64,000 nucleotides of DNA from Torulaspora globosa (GCF_014133895.1 NC_050734.1:850502-914501); one strand, 5' to 3'; counted from the stretch's first letter, positions 40,101-53,881 are shown. Notes: a model not told the origin generated them from the letters alone. Translations and numbers: made by a program.

Positions 40101-41129
40101 TCAGCTCGTTTCTCCTTTCTGCTGCTCATCAAGGGTTTTGAAGACATATCTCGAGGTTGGTTCAGTGAAAGTAATACCACTCTCAAGTAGCTTCACAAAC
40201 GCATTCTTAAAATCCTCGAAAAATGCATCCTGATCATTGGCGTACTTTCTGACATAGACAAGATATTTTGGATCTTGTATCAAAGCATAGTCAGTTGGCA
40301 ACATCATGATACCCTTTTTTGAATCATACTGCATATTACCTGCCGCGTTTTTCTCATATGTCCAATCCTCCCGCAACAGGTTCGCAAAGAACTCATTACT
40401 GAATATATTGGTATCATCATCCCATGGCCCATCATAACCTGAGTTTTTCAGGTGCGTTTTACCCAGGATATGTGCCCCGATCAGTGCCACAACTTCCTGA
40501 TCGTTAAAGCCGAATCGATTGTAGAACATTCTAACGCGATTAGCATCCCAAGAAGGCAGTGGTAATCTACCGTTTTCAGGAACGGTCTCCGCACCAGTGT
40601 CCACTCTCCCTGGTCTCCAAGGGATTCGTGGGCCATGGAGTTCTTGAATCGCAGTGACACCACCTAGTGTGTAAAGATCTCCGTGCGAAATCCAGGGAAA
40701 CTGCTGATGAAGGGACGCCAAAAAGCCGGTTGCATTTTCCAGACCTTTGCTTAGTGGATCATTGGCCTCTTTCTTAAATCTAAAAGTACCACCGTAGGAG
40801 CCGCCTGTATTATCTCTCTTGTCGTAGGTACCTGACGAATGCCATGCCAATCGAACTAGCACGGGACCGTAGCCTGTATTGTTATCATAATCCTTTTCAT
40901 CTCTCATTTTCTTCGCAATTGCATTGTAGATATCTTGGAAATCGTCGAAGCCTTTCCCTGCCTCAACTTTCGCAAGATGTGTCGTTGAGAGAGTCATTGT
41001 GGAACTTGTAAAGAATCTTGAGGAGAAGATTTCACTTGTTTTGTAACCGGTCTTACAGCTGTCAGCGAGGAATAATGCAGTGACAGCCGTATTTCTATGA
41101 TTCAGAGACCTGAGGAATAATACATTCAT
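40101..41129 (-). CDS. CCP1: Cytochrome c peroxidase
   Basis: Class I haem peroxidase that reduces hydrogen peroxide with electrons from cytochrome c. 342 aa (S. cerevisiae 361). Catalytic residues are intact: distal Arg, Trp and His in [11 protein letters not shown], proximal His in [10 protein letters not shown], and the radical-site Trp in [10 protein letters not shown]. The presequence is short ([13 protein letters not shown]... [10 protein letters not shown]) and lacks the long Ala-rich hydrophobic sorting segment of S. cerevisiae Ccp1. A second ATG at 40997 ([14 protein letters not shown]) would give a presequence-free form. It could be a paralogue of the main CCP1. Confidence 0.9.
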   Translation of the reverse strand: MNVLFLRSLNHRNTAVTALFLADSCKTGYKTSEIFSSRFFTSSTMTLSTTHLAKVEAGKGFDDFQDIYNAIAKKMRDEKDYDNNTGYGPVLVRLAWHSSGTYDKRDNTGGSYGGTFRFKKEANDPLSKGLENATGFLASLHQQFPWISHGDLYTLGGVTAIQELHGPRIPWRPGRVDTGAETVPENGRLPLPSWDANRVRMFYNRFGFNDQEVVALIGAHILGKTHLKNSGYDGPWDDDTNIFSNEFFANLLREDWTYEKNAAGNMQYDSKKGIMMLPTDYALIQDPKYLVYVRKYANDQDAFFEDFKNAFVKLLESGITFTEPTSRYVFKTLDEQQKGETS

Positions 41130-43609
<2,480 letters not shown>

Positions 43610-44724
43610 GACTGGATGTGGTGCGGGAGCAGAAGCTTGCCTCTAAGCTTGCTGATCTCGTATATGTATGTTTCGATCATACGACTGCATTCCCAAGAGG
43701 GTAAGTGGTTTTCACTTAAGAGGCGAAGTACATTATTGTAAGACCACCTTTGGCAAGATTATGAGCTACAAACCATTTTGCCAATTCCTGTCTATCACAA
43801 TGTACTACTAGACATTGATACATCGGCCAACCATATTATAGATTCATACCGGCGAGCCGCCTTTGGGGTTTGTGTTTCGGCTGATCTTGCGTGTTCATCA
43901 GGGCTTGACAGCCCGTCGTGGCTCTGGTTTAGATAAATTTACCAGTTGAGAGTCAAGACATTCATTTCAGGATTCGCCAATAATACAAAGACAGAGTGCG
44001 CTTTATGGAATCCATGTCATTTTGGATGGAAAGTCGTGCATACCGCTAGTTGTCATGTAGGTTCATTTTGATATGTCTCATTTGACTTGCAACTTTAAGC
44101 GTCATGCCTTCCGCCGAGGAGATAGAACCTATATGGCTAGTTGCACATGCGGTCATCGATGTCGTGACCGATGTAGCCAAGCTATTAAGCTTGAACCTTG
44201 CAAGCTATTTTAAAGACTTCTGATCTAGAGGCTGCGAGGCGGCGAGAGCTTGAAAATGAAATAGATAAAATGGACCTATCGGTCGTTATCAGGGTGCTAC
44301 TCTTGTTGAGATATTGAGATAGAAGTTGTTAATTACTGATAAATACTATATAATGATCAGAAACGTTCTGTAGTAGTACGAGCTGAACATATCAGTTTGG
44401 TAAGATGTAATCGAAGGTCTAGGGCTTAGTCAGCCATATATTTGGCCCCATAGATCTATTGCCAATACAAGCGAGCTGTATAGCGCGCCTAGGCCTTGGA
44501 TAGCGACTCGACGAGAGGTCCAAATGATACCTATGAAAGGGACCCAGTTGAGAGCTATTAGAGAGCTACCCAGGTCCAGAAAGGGACAAGGGATTCCATA
44601 GGTTCAAAAAGTATAGTTATTAGTAATAAATACTAGACGAAGCTCAATTAGAGCTTGAGTTCGTCAACCATAGCAACCCACGAATAATACCGTAAACCTA
44701 TTATTAAAATTTAACAATTAATTA
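43610..44724. other. Gene-free stretch before tRNA-Glu
   Basis: About 1.1 kb. A 39-codon ATG frame (44104-44223) encodes MPSAEEIEPIWLVAHAVIDV onward, and a different frame continues helical-looking (LEAARRRELENEIDKMD) to about 44318, as if broken by a frameshift. A hairpin lies at 44636-44665. A TGTTG-start block from 44304 could be an old LTR, but no target duplication supports it. Confidence 0.4.
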
Positions 44725-44796
44725 TCCGATGTAGTGTAACGGCTATCACATCACGCTCTCACCGTGGAGACCGGGGTTCGACTCCCCGCTTCGGAG
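44725..44796 (+). tRNA. tRNA-Glu (anticodon CTC)
   Basis: 72-nt cloverleaf: anticodon loop with CTC, T arm GGTTCGACTCC, T8 terminator at 44801-44808. The acceptor stem TCCGATG/CTTCGGA has a T-T mismatch at pair 6-67; the usual yeast gene is fully paired there. Confidence 0.95.
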
Positions 44797-47284
44797 AATA
44801 TTTTTTTTCAGAAACTTTGATCTGCAGATTGAGGTTCATTGTTATGGTGACCAGCAGACATGAAATTAGAAAGCCTGAATAGCGCAGTCTTGGCATTCAC
44901 TCTCATCGGTGAGTAGTCGCTGATCAGTACTACTCTTATGCCACGCCACTGGCCCTCCTTCAGAAGCGGTGAGTAAGGTTAGCAACCGAGCGGTGAACCG
45001 CTGTTGTTAGATTGTTGCGGTGGAAAGCCCTCATTAGCAGCAGAATGTTTTGCTCGTTTCATGCCCAGATCCCTTATCATAGAACTTAATATCATCCCAT
45101 TTCCGTTCAAACAGTTGTAGGGCTCACAATACAGAATGACAGCTAGCCTTTCTTTCAGACATTTCGACAACGTAAACTAAGAGTGCCACAAGAAGGAGAC
45201 GGCTTAGCGCATTTCGCATTGAGCTCTAGACTGAGTGGTGATAAGTAACCCTTGCCCCCGTAAGGCATCCTACGCTGCCTAAGAGAAAAAGCTTCTCGAC
45301 AAACCATGCAAGGCCGTTTGGCTGCTAGGCAGCTCAGATGCTCGAAGACAAGAATACTGAAAGAGGCTCATGAGCGTTGTTTGCCATTACGTGTGATATT
45401 ATCTGCTGCTGCTGCACGGCTTGTTCTGCATGTTCCTACGGATGCTATCTGGCGTGTGACTAGGAAGAATGAAGGTCGCTCAGCAGGTTCGTCGGTGAAT
45501 ATCCAGCCATTTCGAAAAATCTTGCCCTTTCTTCTGGCTATTCCAACAAGTAGATTTTTACAAATCAAAGGAGTGAATTAAATAGTCGCAGATTTATGAG
45601 AGAACTGAATAATCAAGGCAGTATGTCGCATACTATATACGGCGCCGATGAATCTGTTCATATCTTTAATCGGCACCTACTGGAGCCTACTGGAGCCTTC
45701 GGAAGTTTAAATGATATATATTGTCCCGTTTTCAGCCGTCCTTGTGATGAATATCTTGCGCCGTCGCCCGCGTTATCTTGATTTTATGTTTTGATCGGCA
45801 TCCAGGTATATTGCAGATGAAGCCGAGTTGATTAGGTGCCACAGATTTGTCTCTCGAGTAAGATAAAAAAACAAAACAAGTTTTTCACTAAACGCGTCGT
45901 CGACACGTAAGCCGTATTTTGGTTTTGAAAGCCGTACTGAGCAGCAGAATTACTTGTCTAGTACTAAGCAACCTTACAACTGGGCCTCTATTCATATGCA
46001 CATAATCCAGTCAGCTTGTCTTCAGATAACCTACAAGGGAAACATAAACGAGTTTCTGAGCTACAATGCGACAGGCCTCGATCAGTCACGTTCGAGCTGC
46101 CAAGAGATCCCCACTGCGGGTTTCGGAAGAAAGCCAATGAAGCGTGCCACCAACTCTTGACATAGAAGGTTTCCTATTCAGTGAAGCTGACTGCAATATC
46201 CTTGGAGAGACTTCGTTTTGAATTCCAGGCAGTATAGTTTTCCATCGAGCTGTTGGAGCGGTGCTATGAAGTGTCATTGGACTGTGGTGACAGCAGTATG
46301 ATGATGAGGTCTTATGGAAAGCATCTGTCATCAAAAGTACCACCGAAACACTTTTCCAGAGAAAGGTGCTTGGATAGCACAATTGGTCTTCATGCTTCTC
46401 CATATCGACCGCCTGTCAATTTTCTTACATTACAGAAGGCCAACGAAGGATGCTGGGTTTACGGAGATAGACTCTGATAAGCAGCAGGTGGCTTTAGCAA
46501 TAGATCCAGGGAAGAACTTGACGTGTAGTGCTGGTCCCTGCTATGCATAGATATGCTCATGGCAAAAGATATGCTAGGCTAGGTGTTTCAGGGACTGGTC
46601 AGATGCTGTGGCATAAATTTGACGGCGTGAACTTGACAGAAAAAGGGAAGCAAACACTGCGCTGATCATCAGAGAGACGGTCGATGCCTTCAAGACTTTC
46701 TCGACGCTTGCGAGCATCCGCATGGCAACGAACGGCCGGGAGATCTTGGATACGACGAAGGCTGCGCTAATTGGATGCGACTCAAGTAAATGTATCACGA
46801 GACATGGTTATCATAAGCTCGTCAGAAAAACGCAGTTTGTAGTATCGAAAAAGAAGTAAGTGTCTCATCATACTCAAGAGGACTTGTTTTTTAATCATAC
46901 CTTTTTATCTCATGTCTTGCTTGACGGACTTGAAGGCCACTCTTGAACTGCGGATGTTTAATCATTCTTCATCATGGTATTTCTCTAAATCAGCTCTGAT
47001 TTTCACTTGAGTCAATGATCGTCTGCCCAAGATAACCGATGGATCTTAGCGAGCTAGAATAAGATCTAACAAAAGACAAACGATCTCCTGTAAGAACATT
47101 GGATGGTCCTTCAAATCACAAGATATACGCTCTATCAATTCTTGCAAATTTGTCGTTCAACGTCCTTGGCAGTGGTTTTACCCGTTTATCTTGTTTTATT
47201 ATCGAAGAATATGTACATTTTGTTGGTAATGTCAAACTCGATGAGACATTGACCTCAAATGCAACTCGTAGAGACAATTAAGCA
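44797..47284. other. Gene-poor stretch with an unidentified decayed frame
   Basis: About 2.5 kb. On the + strand at 46314-46550 and again at 46640-46859, protein-like text (ALAIDPGKNLTCSAGPCYA, RETVDAFKTFSTLASI, GCDSSKCITRHGYHKLVRK) is interrupted by stops. It could be one decayed gene of unknown family. Confidence 0.4.
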
Positions 47285-47743
47285 ATGGAACTGGATTTCA
47301 GCCTCTTCAAAGAAGCAACCAAAGAGCACTACGACCTCCTACTGGATGCTGATCCTTCTGAAGAAGCCGTTTCGGAATACCTGCGGCGCAGCTTTTGTTT
47401 TGAAGCAAGAAGAAGTATTGATCTCGTAGGAGTCCTCATCCTCCTACCAACAAGACCAGAAACTGTGGAGATCGTCAATATTGCTGTATCTGAAGCTTTC
47501 CAGCAGCAAGGCATTGGTACGCAGCTACTACAATTTGCACTGAAATGGGCTTCCGAGAACAATTACAAGATTGTTGAGATTGGGACAGGAAGTACCAGCT
47601 TTGGACAACTTTACCTATACCAAAAATGCGGTTTTCGAATTGTTGGGGTTGATTCTGACTTTTTCATCAGAAATTATAAGGAACCCATCTTCGAGAATAA
47701 GTTAAGGCTGCTTGACATGGTAAGACTGCGCAAGTTTATTTAG
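47285..47743 (+). CDS. Bacterial-type GNAT acetyltransferase, YvbK-like
   Basis: 152 aa from ATG 47285. It has the GNAT acetyl-CoA loop QQQGIG, the strand VEIVNIAV, and a C-terminus (GQLYLYQKCGFRIVGVDSDF, FIRNYKEPIFENKL, DMVRL) that follows bacillary YvbK-type acetyltransferases of about 155 aa nearly block by block. I know no S. cerevisiae homologue. The single exon, small size and subtelomeric position fit horizontal transfer from a Firmicute-like bacterium. Substrate unknown. Confidence 0.88.
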   Translation: MELDFSLFKEATKEHYDLLLDADPSEEAVSEYLRRSFCFEARRSIDLVGVLILLPTRPETVEIVNIAVSEAFQQQGIGTQLLQFALKWASENNYKIVEIGTGSTSFGQLYLYQKCGFRIVGVDSDFFIRNYKEPIFENKLRLLDMVRLRKFI

Positions 47744-49387
47744 CAGAGTGCAGAAACTTTCTCCCTTCGAAGTGTTGACGCAAGGTGAAATTGCCTAAGT
47801 CCTGTCAATATTCCAGATAGGGACAGCTTTGTTGAACTATGACTTATCGTTCCAGCTGGCTGATCGCCATTGCAAACAATTGCTCAATTCTGCGTAAGGG
47901 CTCGAATCGTCATTTGCCACCAGGATACAGGACATGAACACAACGACGAGCAACTGTCATTTGATCTTATCAAATAGAATTGTCTAGAATCCTTTCACAA
48001 AACATCAGGGAATGTCCCAACTCCTCTTAAAGGGCTAAGCGCCATCAGCTCATTTCTCAGCCAAACGCAAAGACTGTTACTGTGACAACTAGCAAAAACA
48101 AGGTACTTAGGGTGGCAATCACTTGAGGAAGGGATAGAATGTGAATACACAAGATCCGACTGCTTGCGAAAATGCTTTACGAGGAAAGTCCACGACGAAA
48201 ACAAAAGGGTTTTGTTGGGGGAGCTAAGCTAGCGACAGAGGCTATTGATATTCAACGATTAAAGATCCTCGTCAATTCCTAAGCTAAATTCTTAGTATTT
48301 ATGATGCTTCAACGGTCTTGAGGAATTGGGATTCACAATTTGCTACTGTCAAGTAAAGATGCTTCTGCTCACGGCCTGCCGGCTTCTCCGATTTAGCACC
48401 AAGGGGCATGCATGCTTCTTATGATCCTGTTTCAAGCCTGGCAATTTAGGATTGTCATGATGTTGTCAATAAACGTTCACTAGGTGAGAAATCCTCATAT
48501 TTAAGGGGGAAACCATGGTCGGATTCGGCTCTCAAATGTACTTCGAGTGACTCAAGATCAATGGCAATTTCTATCATAGTAGTGTTCTGCTTCTCTGCGT
48601 CAGGCGGCTAAATTGTATTGATCAACGAGACTTGGAAAAGACCAATAGAATGGAACTGACTTATGCATCATCTTTGCCCTCTAAATAGCATATACATGTT
48701 GCTGATTACAAGAAGTGTGCCAATTGTGCAGTTTACACTTTCATGAAAGCCAGGTCAGAATTGATTTGGTAAGAAAAAGCCAAAGCAGTGACATTAACTC
48801 CCTAGCCGAACGTTTTAGCGGATAACCAGTTCGCCTCAAAACTACGGTGCTCGGTGTTTTAAGCCTTTTTGAATTTATGAACAATACTCACTATATAAGG
48901 AGTGCTCCTCTAAAGAATGCTGGAGCTTCATGAGTTGGGCAGCTGAATTGCTGGGAAGCTGAATTGATGCGATAGGTCTACCATTTGTTGCTGTAGTTCA
49001 TAAGCAAAATTGCGTGTGGCTACGGCCTGCACTCATTGAGATGACATTGCGCAAAATTAGCCTGAAATGTTTACCAGCTCCGCAGCCGCCATCGATCACG
49101 TCTGGGAGGCGAAGTAAATCTGCTTAGAAGTCATCACGAATAAATTAGCGAAGTATGTTAAATTTCGTAGAAAGGCGTGTGTTAAACTGTAGAATATGAG
49201 AATTTTGGACCTTCGCTTGGTTTCGTATCCTCATTTTCCTAGTTAAAAAACCTACCGTGTTAGTACACGAGGGGAAGCGTTCATGCTATCGACGCCAAGT
49301 TTGACATTTATTTCTGAAGTGGAATCTTTTGCTTCAGTGCATTACACTATTGGAACTACAAGAGTACATGCATGAAGCCTCCTGGCA
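47744..49387. other. Gene-free stretch downstream of the YvbK-like gene
   Basis: About 1.6 kb of AT-rich sequence with only short frames; a TATATAAGG string at 48891-48899 has no clear gene after it. Nothing recognised. Confidence 0.5.
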
Positions 49388-50095
49388 CTAATGTTTCAAT
49401 GTCTCCACGGTCTTTGCGGCGGTTTCGGCAGCTGATGCTGGGTTAACACCTGTCACGAGCTTCCCATCAACAACAACAAATGAGCCCCATGGATCAGCTG
49501 GTTGCACATAAGTAGCTCCATTAGTGTCCGCAACTTGCTTTATTGTTTTCATGCCCTTATCCTTCATAATTTGAGCAAGGTTCAAAATTTCCTCTCCTTC
49601 ATCTGTAAACCCCGTCAACTTTTTGCCCTTGATAAAAATATTGCCCTCTAAAGTTTTTAAATTATCGAAAATAGCGGGACCATGGCAAACAGCTCCAATA
49701 ACACCTCCGTTTGCGCTAACGTCTGCAACCAGCTTCTGTAAGTGCGGTGAGCGTGGAAAGTCGTAGGATGCACCATGGCCACCGGAAGCAAAGAAAATTT
49801 GATAGTCCTTGACGTTAAGTTCGCTAGGCTTTTTAACGTTACGAATAGCCTTCATGAAGGAGGACTCTGACTTCTCAATGATTTCCCTATCCTTAGCCTT
49901 TAGAAAATCGGTCGACAACGAGTGCTCATCCCAGCCGAAGAATTTTCCCGTCTCGGAGACAAAGTCCACTTCGACGCCCTTTTCTCTCAACACTTCATAT
50001 GGATGCAAAGCCTCTACGACAAATACACCGGCACGGGCTCCATCCTGATAAAAAACTTCATTGTAACTGGTAATGGCAATCAAAGCTTTGACCAT
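49388..50095 (-). CDS. HSP31: Hsp31/DJ-1 family glyoxalase III-like protein
   Basis: Converts methylglyoxal to lactate without glutathione and has chaperone activity; cytosolic stress protein. 235 aa (S. cerevisiae 237) from ATG 50095; the longer frame starts with GTG. Nucleophile elbow GAVCHGPA carries the catalytic Cys-His pair; FASGGHGASYDFP and VDGKLVTGVNPASA are Hsp31 signatures. A perfect TTAGTAA Yap1-type element lies at 50252-50258 with an AGGGG stress element beside it. Confidence 0.95.
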   Translation of the reverse strand: MVKALIAITSYNEVFYQDGARAGVFVVEALHPYEVLREKGVEVDFVSETGKFFGWDEHSLSTDFLKAKDREIIEKSESSFMKAIRNVKKPSELNVKDYQIFFASGGHGASYDFPRSPHLQKLVADVSANGGVIGAVCHGPAIFDNLKTLEGNIFIKGKKLTGFTDEGEEILNLAQIMKDKGMKTIKQVADTNGATYVQPADPWGSFVVVDGKLVTGVNPASAAETAAKTVETLKH

Positions 50096-52089
50096 AGTAT
50101 AATTTTGTGCTATATTTCTTGTAGTGCCGATTGGTAATACCACCCTTTTGTCAAAGTCAAGTGAAATTCTTCGATACTCAGTCCAACTTCGATTTAATTG
50201 CGAGCAGAAAGAGCACCTATTTAAATGTGTGCTATCCGTCCAAGGTTGCGATTAGTAATGCTTAGGGGTCGTCTTCACATCTCTGCCAATAGTGCCTCTT
50301 GCTCTTGCGATTAATACAACTAGAATAACAGGGTCGTTTCTGGCTAGTCGGAGAGTCGCGTGACAAATCAATGATGCCATGGCTCATGAAGAAACGGTAA
50401 AGCGCCGCTAATTCTCACTGTGTGCGAGTCCTCTCGATCTCTAAAACGTTCTCAGTTGCAAAAGCGACGTAGGAATTCTTCCATCTGTCGAGAATCGGTA
50501 ATTTCTTGATTAGTCCTGCAGGGATAGGTTCAGGTATCGACGACTTTTCTTACATTAATTAGCGGAACCAACGATCTTAAGGTCGGGTACGTCATTTCTG
50601 ATGAGGTCCATTACGGCAGTACGAGTAGGCATGCAACTGTCGACAAATTCTGGCCATTCGGTAGTTTGACTTTGAAGCTTTCGTGAAGGTTTGGCTTTCA
50701 GTGCTACAGCCTCGTCTGGCTACCCAGCAGAGCTGATGAATCTCCGCTCTTTCGAGCCTCCTCGGACGCAAAGGCTGTCTTTCTGACGAGCTCTCAGAAG
50801 TCAGAGTAGAAATTTGCTACACACGGAGCGTTGTTCGGCTCAATATTCCAACACAATACAGTCATTATCCCGGAATTTCGGTCCAATGTCTTAAGGCTGC
50901 CACTGGCCTCTGCAATTTCAGAACATTATCACCTGTCCAGTAGCAGCCAATGTAGCAATGGAGGGGCATGATTCTGGTCCTTTGCCGATACGAGTACGTG
51001 GGGTTCGGTTGTACTCTCAAGTTGTCATGCCGCTAATGCATTCCACCCGTCTGGAGGATGGCAGGCCATTGGGAGATGAGTTCTTCATGATCCGTTTTGT
51101 TATCCTCTAGGCTTTTGTCTCTTGAAATGTTAAAAGCGGTCAGATGTGTAAATTAACTTTTAGAATTAGACCATAAGGACAATGAGGGCGTAAGCTGGCC
51201 GGCAAAGAGTTGGTATGAGATGCGTTTAGAGGGGTGTATGTAGGCCATCAAGAATGCCTTTCAACAAGGCTTACTCGTACGAATATCATTCATCCGGCGA
51301 TGCACTCCCATGGCAGAGGAAGGGCATCGAAAATAGTGCCAGATGCTGTAAAAGCAATTTGCTTTGGCAACCCACTAAGTCGGAATTCAGACAGAGCCAC
51401 TGCCGCTTTAAGGTTTGATCATACTTTTTTTCACACCTACTGCCAGATATGATCCAGAAATGCACAAAGTTGCAGTGGCTGGATCCGGGAAAGATTATAC
51501 ATGCCAACCTTTCAGCTTGGCTCAAATCCAACCATCCACTTGGACCTCAACGCAACGGGACTTCTGCTAAAGGCAACTAAAAAGCGACGATGAAGAATAT
51601 AAGTGTTCTGACAGCATCATGGGTAAATCTGCGGATCTACTACGTTGTTGAGCTCGAGCCTTTTGTTAATGAGATCAAGACTGGTCTGGCTGCTGACTCC
51701 TCTTCAAACCTATCGACAGCCGAGAGTACTGGTTCGGTGAAACATTCAAAGCCTTAGACATGATAATGATTAATCCTAATGGCTAGCATTCGAAGAAAAC
51801 CTGGCGGAACTTTGTATCTACTAGTCGATTAGATACTTCATGATCTATACAACATTGATCAGACTCCTGGTAAACTCAACCGCCGAAAAAGTGACAGCGT
51901 TAACTGGCAGTGAGCGAAAAGAATTAGACCAAAAACCCTGAATAGCGCTCGCAAGCCTCTTCGAATGTACATAGAGTTCGCGACGGAAAGAATATCTGTA
52001 CCATGAACCGGGCGATAATTGCTATCAGATTGCATCACCGACTTGAAAAAATCTAGAGGATATATCGTGAACCAGTAAAAGGCATTGGT
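50096..52089. other. Gene-poor stretch with decayed frames
   Basis: About 2 kb including the HSP31 promoter. A minus-strand frame at about 50560-50690 reads TEWPEFVDSCMPTRTAVMDL and ends VGSAN, and another nearby reads EEARKSGDSSALLG. They look like fragments of a decayed gene that I cannot name. A + strand frame with ATG near 50960 is also protein-like but short. Confidence 0.35.
50252..50258 (+). promoter_or_regulatory. Yap1-type element upstream of HSP31
   Basis: TTAGTAA, 157 bases upstream of the HSP31 start; AGGGG follows at about 50263-50267. Confidence 0.6.
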
Positions 52090-52690
52090 TAGGACACATC
52101 ATCCACTATTTCTCCATCCTGGCGCTGCATTTTGAGGGCCTATCTTCTTTGTGAGTCGTAGAAATAACTCGTACGCAGCGAAGAAGCATTCGAGACCGTG
52201 AGACTCGTGCATGAACGTTCATAAGGGACCCTTCTTCACAAGCTTTATAGAACAATCCAAGGTACCACGATACTGAACTGATGCCAAAGATATTGTCTAC
52301 AGTTGCATACGGATACCGAAGTGTTCAACAGGGAAAGCACTCGCAATTCCGCAGACGAACACGCACATGTAATACTGAACCAAATAAGGATGGTCCCTAG
52401 TATTACTTCTCACCGCCTTGAGACATCTCTTCATCATCTCTTTTACTTCAAACTGGCAGGAGACGCAGGTGCGCAGTCTCAAGACTAGCGTCAGAGTACC
52501 CTTGTAGAGTACCAGAGCTTTCTCGTCTTTCAGTAGCTTGGTAGCTACTTTTAAGATATGAAGAACTTTGATTACGTACCTTGATTTGCTCGAACGGCTG
52601 ACTGACGAGAATTTGGACCACTCCGCTGCTTATTCCACACAAAATATTATTCAGATCTGTCACTTGCGGTGTTAATCCTACAGAGGTCAT
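52090..52690 (-). pseudogene. Decayed YMC-type mitochondrial carrier
   Basis: Several minus-strand fragments align in order with the intact carrier at 20924-21844. The first reads LTPQVTDL followed by CGISSGVVQILVSQPF, EQIKVR. Then come TCVSCQF with EMMKRCL, QYYMCVFVCGIASAF with FGIRMQL, LDCSIKLVKKGPL and SHGLECFFAAYELF. Stops and frame changes separate them, and the third carrier repeat is not recognisable. The gene cannot make a carrier. Confidence 0.85.
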
Positions 52691-53171
52691 TAAAAACTTG
52701 TGGTGTGGCAATCCCTTAGACATACTGCCACTGGAGAGGTCAGAAACTCTCTGCTTTCTACCGTCTACACTATGCACTGGGATCATAAGTGAGATTACGA
52801 AACAAGCGCGCTGATAGCAGTACCTTGTCCAGAAGGGTGCAATCAGCGTTTCCGTGCGATAATCTATTCTGCAATTGATTAGCTTTCTTGGGTCTTTTTG
52901 AACCTCTTTGATTGTCTCTGGTAATTACTGAGCAATAGCTCAGCAGTTATCCGAAAGTCACTTTGGTAAGCTCCTCGAAAGGAAGAGATGAAAAAGATAG
53001 AGCGACAGATAAGTGAGCACTTGGTTCTTGCCGTCTGGCAAAGTCCTTTCTCTCCAAGCATGTTTGGTCAGAGTTGGTTTCAAAGCCGTGATTTTTTGCG
53101 TATAGAGACACATGTAGAATATTGATCGACGCTTGCTCAGAGGTAGCGACTGGAAACGTACGATTTACATC
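52691..53171. other. Gene-free stretch downstream of the SOD gene
   Basis: About 480 bases; nothing recognised. Confidence 0.5.
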
Positions 53172-53287
53172 TTAGAACACTAGAGCATAGCCTCTGTAAA
53201 ATTCTGCCCTTAGTAGCGGTAGAAAGAACCAATGGAGGAATAACCTCAAAATCAAAAATCCTAAAATCGCAGCTGCTACCGCGACAA

Positions 53288-53881
53288 TCACTGAAACACT
53301 GTGGACCCGCTTGTGTTGATTTTACCACCATTTGCAGTTAAAAGAGTGCTGGACGTTTCACTGGAGCCAATTAATGTGGTCACCTTGGTGATGTTAGCAC
53401 AAGCTAGTCTGCTAGAGTTGCTAAAATGGACAACCACTGACAAGTTTCCGATGAATGCTAGATCGGTCTCATTCAAAGAAATATACTGCTCGATGTATGA
53501 GGTAGTGAAAGATTGGTCTGTAATTCTGCCGTGTTTCCCTGAAAGATCGCCGACTTCTTTGTCAGCTGAAGCTGTTGCTGCCTCGCTGCCGTTGTAGGGG
53601 TTTAAATGGCCTCCGGCTCCTGTACAGTTACCGTCCGCTGGGACTGGCAGCAGATGGATGTGGTAAGGGAAAGGCCCGCCGCTTGCAGGCAGGCCAGAAA
53701 GGTTCACATTGACCAATACAGAACCGTTGGGGGACGAAAATTCGATCGATCCCTCAATTTTGTTCTCAAACCTAGCGACATACTTGACGTCGGTTGGCGA
53801 GTTGGTCTTGACAGGAGCGCTACCAATAACAAAGGTGGCCAGCAATGAGGTGAAACAGATGTTTTTAACCTGGAACATCAT
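53288..53881 (-). CDS. Secreted Cu-only superoxide dismutase with frameshifted C-terminus
   Basis: 197 aa from ATG 53881. A signal peptide (MMFQVKNICFTSLLATFVIG) precedes a SOD fold like Candida Sod4/5/6. The copper ligands are seen as PYHIH (two His), GGHLNP and VVVHF; the two Cys of the disulphide and an Arg in SSRLACANI are present. The zinc site is absent, as in Cu-only enzymes. The frame ends at TSGSTVFQ. One base out of register, the same strand encodes a hydrophobic segment (VSVIVAVAAAILGFLILRLF) to a stop at 53172. The original protein was therefore probably membrane- or GPI-anchored. Confidence 0.88.
   Translation of the reverse strand: MMFQVKNICFTSLLATFVIGSAPVKTNSPTDVKYVARFENKIEGSIEFSSPNGSVLVNVNLSGLPASGGPFPYHIHLLPVPADGNCTGAGGHLNPYNGSEAATASADKEVGDLSGKHGRITDQSFTTSYIEQYISLNETDLAFIGNLSVVVHFSNSSRLACANITKVTTLIGSSETSSTLLTANGGKINTSGSTVFQ

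Noticed and set aside
44304..44716. Possible solo LTR next to tRNA-Glu (TGTTG start, AACA end)
   Set aside because: No 5-bp target duplication and no second copy seen; too weak to call.
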